From: Saccharothrix sp. HUAS TT1
Lineage (GTDB): Bacteria > Actinomycetota > Actinomycetes > Mycobacteriales > Pseudonocardiaceae
Length of the DNA: 64,000 bases
Direction: 5' to 3'
Assembly: GCF_040744945.1 (NCBI RefSeq)
Contig: NZ_CP160453.1
Span: forward strand, 4,836,001 to 4,900,000
Position numbers and translations under genes: made by a program. The notes beneath the pieces were generated by a model. The model was not told the DNA's origin. It saw only the letters and a list, made by a program, of their open reading frames with translations, and searched no databases. This document shows positions 16,652 through 24,001 of this stretch, piece after piece. Each line of letters opens with the position of its first letter. Position 1 is the first letter of the stretch.

Positions 16652-17962
16652 TCAGGCTTGGGTCCGGCTCCACTGCTGGTTCGCGCCGCCGCCGCAGGTG
16701 TGCTGCTGGATGTCGGCGCCATCGCCGGTGCCGGAGTTCACGACGTCGAGGCACTTCCCGCTGTGCCGCGCGACGATCCGGGAGTAGCTCCCGGCGGGCT
16801 GCCACCGCCACTGCTGGTTCGTGCCGCTGCCGCAGGTGTACTGGATGATGTCGGCCCCGTCGGCGGTGGAACCGCTCGGCACGTCCAGGCACTTGCCGCT
16901 GTTCTGGTTGACGATCCGGAAGTAACCGCCGCCGGCGTCCTGGAACGTCCACCTCTGGTTGCCGCCGCCGTTCCAGGTCCACTGCTTGACCTCGGCGTTG
17001 TTCGCGGTGGAGGCGGACACGACGTCCATCACCCTGCCGCTGTTGAGGTTGGTCACGCGGTACGCGGGCGCGGCGCCGGGCACGTCGGCCACCGGCAGGA
17101 TCGTGCCGTGGCGGCAGCCGGGGCAGGTGATCTGGCCCAGGCCCGACCAGGAGTCCAGGTTCGAGCTGGTCGCCGTCCAGATGCCGCCGTTGGTGTACTT
17201 GTCGACCCAGATCCGCCAGGAGCCGTCGCTCATCCGCAGCACGGCCGGGCCCTCGTAGCCCGAGGCCCACAGCCGGCCCCGGTTGCCCCAACCGCTGGTG
17301 AGGCTGGTGCTGGTCCAGTGCTCGATGTGCTTGGACGTCTCATTCTTGGTGAAGGCGTGGTAGGTGCTGCCCGACTTCACCACGTAGGTGTCGATGTAGT
17401 TGTAACCGAGACCGCCCATCTGCACCGGTCCGCTCCACGACGTCAGCGAGCTGTTCCGGGCGGTGAAGACGTACGGGCGGAAGCAGTCGGAGCACGTCGT
17501 CTGGGCGATGCTGACGATGATCCGGACCGTGCCGCCCTCGGCGTAGAACTCGGGCGCCCAGGTGAACCTCGTGTTGGCGACGCCGGAGTTGACGCTGGTC
17601 ACGTGCGTCCAGTTGACCAGGTCCGGGCTGGAGGCGATGTTGAAGTGCGTCGAGTTCGTGGTCCACGACTGGACGGTGTGCGCGATGTAGTAGAGCCCGT
17701 TGTGCTGGATGACGCTGGGGTCGCGCAGAACGCCGGACGGGCCGCGGTAGTTGGTGTCGGAGAGCGCGCTGAAGTTGGTGCCGTCGGACGAGGAGTAGAC
17801 CCAGAGCTCCTGGTCAGCGGCGGCGTCGCCCTTGAAGGTGGTGTAGACGTAGCCGGAAGCGGCTTGTGCGGGCGCTGTGACGGCGACCGCTGCGCCGGCG
17901 GCGGTGAGCACCACGAGGCTGAGCCGGGCCAGCCGGCGCCCGACCCTCGGCTGTCTGTTCAC
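16652..17962 (-). CDS. Secreted GH43-type arabinan/xylan-active enzyme with CBM13
   Basis: The protein is 436 residues. Signal peptide about 1-34, ending TAPAQA. A five-bladed propeller domain follows (about 35-300), with acidic residues at the expected GH43-like places: GVLRDPSVI, FTWAPEFYAEGG and YNYIDTYVV. A C-terminal ricin-type CBM13 has three QW repeats (NQRWTF, NQQWRW, NQQWSR). GH43 enzymes invert and remove arabinose or xylose side chains. It is the first gene of a two-gene transcript with the GH5 gene. GTG 17962 has AGGAGA seven bases upstream. A promoter and LacI-type operator lie about 320-380 bases upstream. Confidence 0.87.
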   Translation of the reverse strand: MNRQPRVGRRLARLSLVVLTAAGAAVAVTAPAQAASGYVYTTFKGDAAADQELWVYSSSDGTNFSALSDTNYRGPSGVLRDPSVIQHNGLYYIAHTVQSWTTNSTHFNIASSPDLVNWTHVTSVNSGVANTRFTWAPEFYAEGGTVRIIVSIAQTTCSDCFRPYVFTARNSSLTSWSGPVQMGGLGYNYIDTYVVKSGSTYHAFTKNETSKHIEHWTSTSLTSGWGNRGRLWASGYEGPAVLRMSDGSWRIWVDKYTNGGIWTATSSNLDSWSGLGQITCPGCRHGTILPVADVPGAAPAYRVTNLNSGRVMDVVSASTANNAEVKQWTWNGGGNQRWTFQDAGGGYFRIVNQNSGKCLDVPSGSTADGADIIQYTCGSGTNQQWRWQPAGSYSRIVARHSGKCLDVVNSGTGDGADIQQHTCGGGANQQWSRTQA

Positions 17963-18282
17963 GGGTGATCTCCTGAGTCTGATTTGGACAGACGGGATCG
18001 CGCCACCTCGGCGGTGGCGTGTGGTGGTGGTGCGGATCGGCTCGTTAGCCCGTGGGGGTCGTTCGCGACCGGCGTGCGCGGCGGGAGGGTGAAGAGTTCA
18101 TCGTTGATCTCCTCGGGGACGTCGACTGCTGCCGGACGACCGGCCGGTCCGGAGCGCCGGTTCGGGTCGGCGGTGTCCGGCTCGCCGTGCACGGGGAACG
18201 CCGACGGATCATCGGCGGTTGCCCGGTGCGGCGCCGCCGTCGACTGGGCGTCGACGGCGCTCCGGCGGATTGAGAGCCACGG
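17963..18282 (-). other. Probable long 5' leader of the GH43-GH5 transcript
   Basis: A 320-base stretch between the GH43 start and the operator. No convincing gene is present: short frames on either strand lack a ribosome-binding site and family features. If the promoter at 18312-18341 is real, this is an untranslated leader. I see no riboswitch I can name. Confidence 0.3.
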
Positions 18283-18298
18283 ATGTTTGCGTTAACAT
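18283..18298. promoter_or_regulatory. LacI-family-type operator ATGTT-N6-AACAT
   Basis: A near-palindrome with arms ATGTT/AACAT around TGCGTT resembles the TGTTAGCGCTAACA class of LacI-family operators that control polysaccharide-degradation genes in actinomycetes. It sits just downstream of a possible minus-strand promoter, a position typical of repressor sites. Confidence 0.5.
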
Positions 18299-18311
18299 TC
18301 GGAGCGGTCAT

Positions 18312-18341
18312 AGTGTGCGAGCAAGAACACGATGGTGTCAA
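18312..18341 (-). promoter_or_regulatory. Candidate promoter for the GH43-GH5 transcript
   Basis: On the minus strand TTGACA (18341-18336) is followed after 18 bases by CACACT (18317-18312). The -35 box is perfect and the -10 box weak. The operator at 18283-18298 would overlap or follow the start of transcription. Confidence 0.4.
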
Positions 18342-18411
18342 GAGCGTAACGCTGCGCTACTCCTGGGGCCGGGGTGGCGATGTCGGCGAGCCGGTCGAGG
18401 GACGCCTCAAG

Positions 18412-18618
18412 TCACCAGGCCGTGGCGGTACGCGCGGCGGCGTTCGGCCTCAGAGCGACGGCGAGCGGCACGCAGGCCACCGAGGCCGGGACCGCCGTCG
18501 GCCACCGGAACCGGTCGAGGTGGCCGCACAGCTGGTCGAGGGCGAAGCCGGTCGACACCAGGGCCAGGCAGACGGCCGGCCGCACGCGGAAGAACCGATC
18601 CCACCGCTCTCCGGTCAC
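18412..18618 (-). pseudogene. Remnant of a membrane-protein gene (possibly histidine kinase N-terminus)
   Basis: A 68-codon minus-strand frame from GTG 18618 has almost complete G/C at third positions, like real genes here. It encodes a basic start (RFFRVRP), a hydrophobic helix (AVCLALVSTGFALDQL) and a second hydrophobic stretch (VPASVACVPLAVALRP). This resembles the beginning of two-component sensor kinases with RRP-helix-LPLALRR patterns, but the reading stops with no kinase domain. It is probably a decayed fragment; identity is uncertain. Confidence 0.35.
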
Positions 18619-18731
18619 GCCGCTGACCCCGGTCACTGGATCGGGTGTTTTATGGGCAGGCCGGTGCTTTTCCGCGACCCCTTGTCCCAAGCTGGAGGAG
18701 TCGCCCACCCGATCACGGAGGAACCTGGTCC

Positions 18732-19283
18732 ATGACTGCGACTGTGCAGGACGTCATCACCGCCAAGCTGGAACGCGCGTTCGACACGCTCGACGCCAAC
18801 CAGGACGGCTTCTTGGACTGGTCCGACCACCAGGCGCTCGCCGACCGCTACGTCGCGGCGTACCGGCTCGGCCGGGACGACCGCCGGGCCCGCGCGCTCT
18901 ACTCCTTCTTCCAGGCGTACTGGCTGGAGCTGCTGCGCCACTCGGCCGTCGACGGCGACCGGCTGACGAAGGCCGAGTTCGTCCAGGCCAACCGCATCGC
19001 GAGCGTCGACACCAGCCGGCTCAACGTGGTCGACGGCGCGGGCCACGTGATGTTCGACGTGGTCGACGTCGACGGCGACAACGAGATGAGCAAGGACGAG
19101 TTCGCCCGCTGCATGAACGACGTCTGGCAGATCACCGCGCCCGACGCGATGCGGTCGTTCACCGCGATGGACACCGACGGCGACGGCGTGATCTCGCGCC
19201 ACGAGTTCGTCCGGGCGATCCGCGAGCACTTCTTCTCCACCGACCCGGACGCGCCGGGCAGCATGTTCTTCGGGCACGTCTGA
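18732..19283 (+). CDS. EF-hand calcium-binding protein (calerythrin-like)
   Basis: The protein is 183 residues, cytosolic, with no signal peptide. There are four EF-hand positions. Loop 1 (DANQDGFLDWSD, about 21-32), loop 3 (DVDGDNEMSKDE) and loop 4 (DTDGDGVISRHE) have the oxygen ligands for calcium; loop 2 is degenerate. This is the bacterial calerythrin/sarcoplasmic-type layout. Such proteins buffer or sense calcium; partners are unknown. GGAGGA sits nine bases before the ATG. A very strong terminator follows. A second, different EF-hand protein lies at 54.8 kb. Confidence 0.9.
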   Translation: MTATVQDVITAKLERAFDTLDANQDGFLDWSDHQALADRYVAAYRLGRDDRRARALYSFFQAYWLELLRHSAVDGDRLTKAEFVQANRIASVDTSRLNVVDGAGHVMFDVVDVDGDNEMSKDEFARCMNDVWQITAPDAMRSFTAMDTDGDGVISRHEFVRAIREHFFSTDPDAPGSMFFGHV

Positions 19284-19313
19284 CCCGTCTGCCCCGAGGC
19301 GCCCACCGACATC

Positions 19314-19374
19314 GGGCACGCGCACGACGGCCGTCTGCCGGAACCCACGGCGGACGGCCGTCGTGCGCGTGCCC
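19314..19374 (+). terminator. Very long hairpin terminator (26-bp arms, one G-T pair)
   Basis: Arms 19314-19339 and 19349-19374 pair over 26 positions with a single G-T wobble, and the loop has 9 bases. The hairpin isolates the EF-hand gene from the acyl-CoA oxidase-like gene. Confidence 0.85.
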
Positions 19375-19414
19375 GCGAACTGATCGTCCACTGTGGAGGA
19401 AGGGAACCACCGGC

Positions 19415-21214
19415 ATGGACCGCCACCGCCGCGAGCTGACGCGCCTGCTGTTCGACGGCGAGGAGGGAGCGGAGCACGGGACCTGGCGCCGCCTGGTGGC
19501 GGACCCGCGCTTCCGGTGGGACCACCGGGGCACGCCTGCCGAGCAGACCGCGTCCACCTACGACCGGCTCCGCCTGCTCAACCGCGAGGTCGACCCCCGC
19601 GCGCTGGCGGGCGACCCGCGCCGGCTGGCCGCCCTGCACGAGTGGTTCGCCCCCGCGAACGGCTCGCTGACCGTCGTCGCGGGCATCCACTACAACCTGT
19701 TCCTGGGCAGCCTGCTCGACCACGACCGGCACGAGAAGCGGGCGTTGGACGAGTTCGCCTCGCTGGAGCGGATCGGCACGTTCCTGTGCACCGAGCTGGG
19801 GCACGGCAACGACGCCGCCAACCTGGAGACCACCGCCGAGCACGACCCGGACTCGGGCACGTTCACCCTGCACACCCCCGGCCCGGCCGCGCAGAAGTTC
19901 ATGCCCAACACCGGTCCCGCCGGCGGACCCAAGAGCGCGGTCGTCGCCGCCCGCCTGCTGCTGGGCGGCCGGGACCACGGCGTCTTCCTGTTCCTCGTCC
20001 CGCTGAGTGACGGCAGGGGCCCGCTGCCCGGCGTCACCACCCGCCCGCTGCCCGTGCGGCCGGGCAGCCCGGTCGACCACTGCCTGACCTCGTTCGACCA
20101 GGTCCTGCTGCCCGACACCGCCCTGCTGACCGGCGACCACGGGCGGCTGGACGACGACGGCCGGTTCACCAGCTCGCTGGGCAGCAGGCGCAAGCGGTTC
20201 CTCGCGGGCATCGGCCGGGTCACCACCGGCAAGCTGTGCATGAGCGCGAGCGCCGTCGGCGGGGCGCGGGCGGCGGTGGCCATCGCCGTCCGCTACGGCG
20301 GGCACCGCCACGTCGCCGGAGCCCGCGCGGGCGCCCGCACGCCGGTCTGGGAGCACCGCAGCCACCACGGCCCGCTGGTCGACGCCCTGGTCACCTGCTA
20401 CGCCATGGCGGCGCTGCACCGCACCGCCGTGCGCCGGTGGGCCGAGCACGACCCGGCCGACGCCGACGACACCGCCGACGCCGAGCGGCTGGTCGCCGTC
20501 ACCAAGGGCTGGACCACGTGGCAGGCCCGCGCCGTGGCGATCGAGTGCCGCGAGCGCTGCGGCGCGCAGGGCCTGCTGCCGGTCAACGGCCTCAGCGTCA
20601 TCGCCGCCGACCTGGAGGGCACGATCACCGCGGAGGGCGACAACACCGCCCTGTGGGCCAAGGCCGGCGCCGAACTGCTGCTCGCCGCCACCGGGCGCCC
20701 CCGCCCGGCGCCCACCCGCGACCTGGACGACCCCGACCACCTCCAGTCGCTGCTGCACGCGGTGGAGCACCGGTTCCTCGACCGGGGCCGCACGCGGCTG
20801 CGCGGCGCGTCCTCGGGCGGCCTGAACCGCTGGAACGCCGCCGCGCCCCACGCCCTCGCCGCCGTGACCGCCCGCGCCGAGCGACTGGCCGCCGAGGCGC
20901 TGCTGGGGTGGGCGGGCCGGGCCGCCGACCCGGTCGCCGCCCACGTGCTGCGCACCGCGCACCGGCTGTTCGCCCTGCGCCGCGTCCAGGCGCACAGCGG
21001 CGCCCTGCTCGCCGCGGGCGACCTCGACCCCGAGCAGGTCGAGGCGCTGCCCGACCTGGTGGAGGACGCCCTCGGCAGCCTGGCCGGGCACGCCCGGACC
21101 ATGGTCGACGCCTTCGACCTGCCGGAGGAACTGCTCGCCGCGTGGCCCATCGCCGGTCCCGACTACCAGGACGCCTTCGACGACCCCGAAGCCCACTGGC
21201 ACCGGTCGCGGTGA
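19415..21214 (+). CDS. Acyl-CoA oxidase/dehydrogenase family flavoprotein
   Basis: The protein is 599 residues, the length of acyl-CoA oxidases rather than dehydrogenases. Features: TELGHGNDAANLETTAEHD and FTLHTPGPAAQKFMPN in the middle beta domain, and ECRERCGAQGLLP with TITAEGDNTALW in the C-terminal domain. The Glu of EGDN is where the catalytic base lies in this family. With FAD it should desaturate an acyl-CoA, passing electrons to oxygen. The start ATG 19415 has GGAGGAAGGGAA upstream. The neighbours give no clear pathway. It could belong to lipid catabolism or feed the polyketide cluster. Its 3' end overlaps the decayed LacI gene on the other strand. Confidence 0.87.
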   Translation: MDRHRRELTRLLFDGEEGAEHGTWRRLVADPRFRWDHRGTPAEQTASTYDRLRLLNREVDPRALAGDPRRLAALHEWFAPANGSLTVVAGIHYNLFLGSLLDHDRHEKRALDEFASLERIGTFLCTELGHGNDAANLETTAEHDPDSGTFTLHTPGPAAQKFMPNTGPAGGPKSAVVAARLLLGGRDHGVFLFLVPLSDGRGPLPGVTTRPLPVRPGSPVDHCLTSFDQVLLPDTALLTGDHGRLDDDGRFTSSLGSRRKRFLAGIGRVTTGKLCMSASAVGGARAAVAIAVRYGGHRHVAGARAGARTPVWEHRSHHGPLVDALVTCYAMAALHRTAVRRWAEHDPADADDTADAERLVAVTKGWTTWQARAVAIECRERCGAQGLLPVNGLSVIAADLEGTITAEGDNTALWAKAGAELLLAATGRPRPAPTRDLDDPDHLQSLLHAVEHRFLDRGRTRLRGASSGGLNRWNAAAPHALAAVTARAERLAAEALLGWAGRAADPVAAHVLRTAHRLFALRRVQAHSGALLAAGDLDPEQVEALPDLVEDALGSLAGHARTMVDAFDLPEELLAAWPIAGPDYQDAFDDPEAHWHRSR

Positions 21215-21815
21215 CCGGGCCCTCTCGCGGAGCCGGACCGCGGCCGTAACCAGGGCTCGGTGCGGATGAGGGGGCGGACCGAGTCGCGGATGACGATGTG
21301 GGTGCCCAGCACGACGTGCTCGGTCGTCCCGGTCTTGGCGCGGACGCGTTCCAGCGCCATCCGCACGGCGGTCCGGCCCAGTTCCTCGTGCGGCACGTGG
21401 ACGGTGGTGAGGTCGATGTCGGCGGACGGCGGGAGGTCGTCGAAGCCGGCCAGGGAGACGTCGTCGGGGATGCGCAGGCCGTGCTCGCGCAGCGCCTGCC
21501 GCGCGCCCGCGGCGATGAGGTCGTTGCAGGCGAAGACGGCGGTGAAGTCGCGCGGTCCGGCGGCGAGCCGTTCGGCGACCATCCGGTGGCCCTCGCGCCG
21601 CTCCATGCTGCCCTCGCCCTCAAGGCCGGGGTCGTGCGGGACGCGGTGGTCGGCCAGGGCCTTGCGGTAGCCCGCGACGCGGCTCTCCTGCGTGCTGTAG
21701 CCGTCACGGCGGCCGAGGAAACGGATGCGGCGGTGGCCTGCGCCTGCACGCCCTGCGCGACGTGGGCGTGGTGCGGTGACACGCCCGAGTCGGCGATGAC
21801 GCCGACGCTGCGGCT
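21163..21815 (-). pseudogene. LacI-family regulator pseudogene (HTH lost, internal deletion, frameshift)
   Basis: The C-terminal ligand-binding half is clear: GHRRIRFLGRRDGYSTQESR, FTAVFACNDLIAAGARQAL, IPDDVSLAGFDDLPPSADID and VHVPHEELGRTAVRMALE. Upstream, in another frame, lies SVGVIADSGVSPHHAHVAQG, which is the first strand of the same domain. The two parts meet near 21738 with a frame change, and about 90 residues that should lie between are absent. No helix-turn-helix is encoded upstream; the P450 gene starts at 21999 in the other direction. The gene is therefore dead. The readable frame runs 52 bases into the acyl-CoA oxidase-like gene, past the natural LacI end. Confidence 0.85.
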
Positions 21816-21998
21816 GCCGCTGGAGGGTAGGTCAGCGCCTCGGTGGACCAAGTGGACGTTTCCGAGGTCGAGCGGTCTGGACGCTGCCTGCGCCCACTGC
21901 GACGCGACCGGGGGCTTGCGGTCCGCGCGGAGTCGCCGGGTCCTCCAGGCGCGGTTACATTGCCCGGCGATGGACAGCGATCGACGTGAGGACTGCCG

Positions 21999-23378
21999 AT
22001 GTCGTCCAACGGAGCCCTGCAGCGTTCCCCGGGGACGGCCGCGGGAGCGCTGCCCCTCCTCGGTCACGCGCTGCGGATGAAGCGGAGCCCCGGCTCGTTC
22101 CTGCTCGAACTCCAGTCGGGCGACCCGGTCACCCGGATCCTGCTCGGGCGCAACCCCGTGCACGTCGTCAACGACCCGGCGCTGGTGCGCGACGTCATGC
22201 GCCGACCGGACGTGTTCGCCCGGGGCGGCCCGATCGCCGAGCGGTTCCGGCAGATGTTCGGCAACGGGTTGGGCATCTCCGACGGGCCGTTTCACCGGCG
22301 GCAGCGCCGGTTGGTCATCCCGGCGTTCCACCACGCGCGGATCGCCGACTACACCGCCGTCATGAGCGAGCACGCCGAGGCCAGGGCGGCCTCCTGGCAC
22401 GACGGTCAGCGGGTCGCGGTGCACGAGGAGATGGACGAGCTGGCGCTGGCGAACATCATCCGGGTCATCGTCGTGGACGGGGTGGTCCTGGACCGGGCGC
22501 GGTTCATGGCCGCGACCTCGGTGGTGCTCGGCGGGCTGTTCCGGCGGATGACCGGCGCGGCCGGGGTGCTCACCCGGTTGCCGACGCCGGGCAACCGCCG
22601 CTACCGCGAGGCGGAGGCGTTCCTCCGGCGGACGATCGAGGCGGTGGTGGACGACTACCTGGCGACCGGGACCGACCGCGGCGACCTGCTGTCGAAGCTG
22701 GTCCTCGCCCGCGACGCCGACGGCCGGCCGGCGATGGGCGACCGGCAGCTGCGCGACGAGGTCATGACCTTCCTGATCGCCGGCAGCAACACGATCAGCA
22801 ACACCCTGTCGTGGGCCTTCCACGAGATCGGCGCGCACCTGGACGTCGAGCGCCGCCTGCACGACGAGGTCGACCGGGTGCTGGCGGGCCGGCCGGCCGG
22901 CTACGAGGACCTGGGCCGCCTGGACTACACCCGACGGCTGATCACCGAAACGCTCCGGTACCGGACGCAGGGGCTGTTCCAGAGCCGGGTGACCACGGTG
23001 GCCACCCGGCTGGGCGACTACCACCTCCCCGCCGGGGCGGCCGTCCTCTACAGCCAGCACGCGCTCAACCACAACCCGGGCATCCACGCCGACGCCCACC
23101 GGTTCGACCCGGACCGGTGGCTACCCGAGCGCGAGGACCCGGTGGCGCGCAGCGCTTTCACGCCGTTCGGCGCCGGCCTCCACGGCTGCGTCGGCGAGGG
23201 GCTGTCCTGGGCGGAGCTGGTGGTGTCGCTGGCCACGATCGCGGCCCGCTGGCGGCTGGTCCCGGCGCCGGGCCACCGCGTGCGCCCCAAGCCCGCCGTC
23301 ACGATGCCGGTCAACGCGCTGCCCATGACCGCCCACCGCCGCGGCCCCCGGACCGGCGTGCCGGAGCAGCCTCGGTGA
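21999..23378 (+). CDS. Cytochrome P450
   Basis: The protein is 459 residues. Heme ligand Cys397 lies in FTPFGAGLHGCVGEGLSWAEL. The ExxR pair is ETLR and the I-helix oxygen-activation segment is FLIAGSNTISNTLSW. The length and wording (ALPLLGHALRMKRSPGSFLL at the N-terminus) recall the soluble actinomycete P450s related to the CYP102/CYP4-like polyketide/terpene group. ATG 21999 has GAGGA seven bases upstream. It needs a ferredoxin or reductase partner, not seen nearby. It probably oxidises the polyketide-derived intermediate. It is the first plus-strand gene of the putative biosynthetic cluster. Confidence 0.93.
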   Translation: MSSNGALQRSPGTAAGALPLLGHALRMKRSPGSFLLELQSGDPVTRILLGRNPVHVVNDPALVRDVMRRPDVFARGGPIAERFRQMFGNGLGISDGPFHRRQRRLVIPAFHHARIADYTAVMSEHAEARAASWHDGQRVAVHEEMDELALANIIRVIVVDGVVLDRARFMAATSVVLGGLFRRMTGAAGVLTRLPTPGNRRYREAEAFLRRTIEAVVDDYLATGTDRGDLLSKLVLARDADGRPAMGDRQLRDEVMTFLIAGSNTISNTLSWAFHEIGAHLDVERRLHDEVDRVLAGRPAGYEDLGRLDYTRRLITETLRYRTQGLFQSRVTTVATRLGDYHLPAGAAVLYSQHALNHNPGIHADAHRFDPDRWLPEREDPVARSAFTPFGAGLHGCVGEGLSWAELVVSLATIAARWRLVPAPGHRVRPKPAVTMPVNALPMTAHRRGPRTGVPEQPR

Positions 23379-23477
23379 TGCACTCGATCGGGCGCAACCG
23401 GTTCGTGGCAACGGTTCTGGCGCCCGGTGTGCGGTAACGTCGCCGGTGCAGCTGTGGTCGTCTCCAGAGGAGAAGCC

Positions 23478-23963
23478 GTGGGCAATCCCCGCCTCGAACT
23501 GTCTCCGGTGGTCGCGACGACGATGCTGATCCGCAGGCCGCGGGCCGAGGTCTTCCGGGCGTTCACCGATCCCGCGATCACGAGCAGGTTCTGGTTCACC
23601 CGGAGCAGCGGCCCGGTGGCGCCCGGCGCGCGACTGCGGTGGACGTGGGAGATGTACGACGTCTCGGTCACGGTCCAGGTCAAGGAGTTCGAGCAGGACC
23701 ACCGGTTCGCCGTCGAGTGGCAGAACGGGCCGCGGCCGACCACGTTCGAGCTGCGGTTCACCGACCACTCGACCGACGCGACCCGGGTCGACCTCACCGA
23801 GACCGGTTTCGGCGGCGACGACCCGGACGAGGTCGTCACCTGGGCGCTGAACTCGATGGGCGGCTTCACCGAGGCGCTGGCCGCCGCGAAGGCGTTGCTG
23901 GAGCACGACATCGTGCTGACCCTCGTCGCCGACCGGCACCCGGACGGCATCGCCGGGAGCTGA
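23478..23963 (+). CDS. SRPBCC/AHSA1 (START-like) protein
   Basis: The protein is 161 residues from GTG 23478 (AGGAGAAGCC upstream). It has the AHSA1 pattern of a helix-grip fold: STTML-like strand, PRAEVFRAFTDPAITSRFW, ARLRWTWEMYDVSVTVQVKE, FAVEWQNG and a long C-terminal helix with GGFTEALAAAKALLEHD. Such proteins bind hydrophobic ligands. The calicheamicin self-resistance protein CalC has this fold and is cleaved in place of DNA. Next to an enediyne-type PKS, a ligand-binding, cyclase or CalC-like resistance role is attractive, but that is inference. Confidence 0.85.
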   Translation: MGNPRLELSPVVATTMLIRRPRAEVFRAFTDPAITSRFWFTRSSGPVAPGARLRWTWEMYDVSVTVQVKEFEQDHRFAVEWQNGPRPTTFELRFTDHSTDATRVDLTETGFGGDDPDEVVTWALNSMGGFTEALAAAKALLEHDIVLTLVADRHPDGIAGS

Positions 23964-24001
23964 GCGCGCCACCGGATGCCCCAGTCACCCAGCGGAGGGC
24001 G

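Noticed and set aside
17984..18295. Possible short genes on both strands upstream of the GH43 gene
   Set aside because: No ribosome-binding sites, mixed third-position composition and no recognisable protein pattern; treated as leader and operator region.
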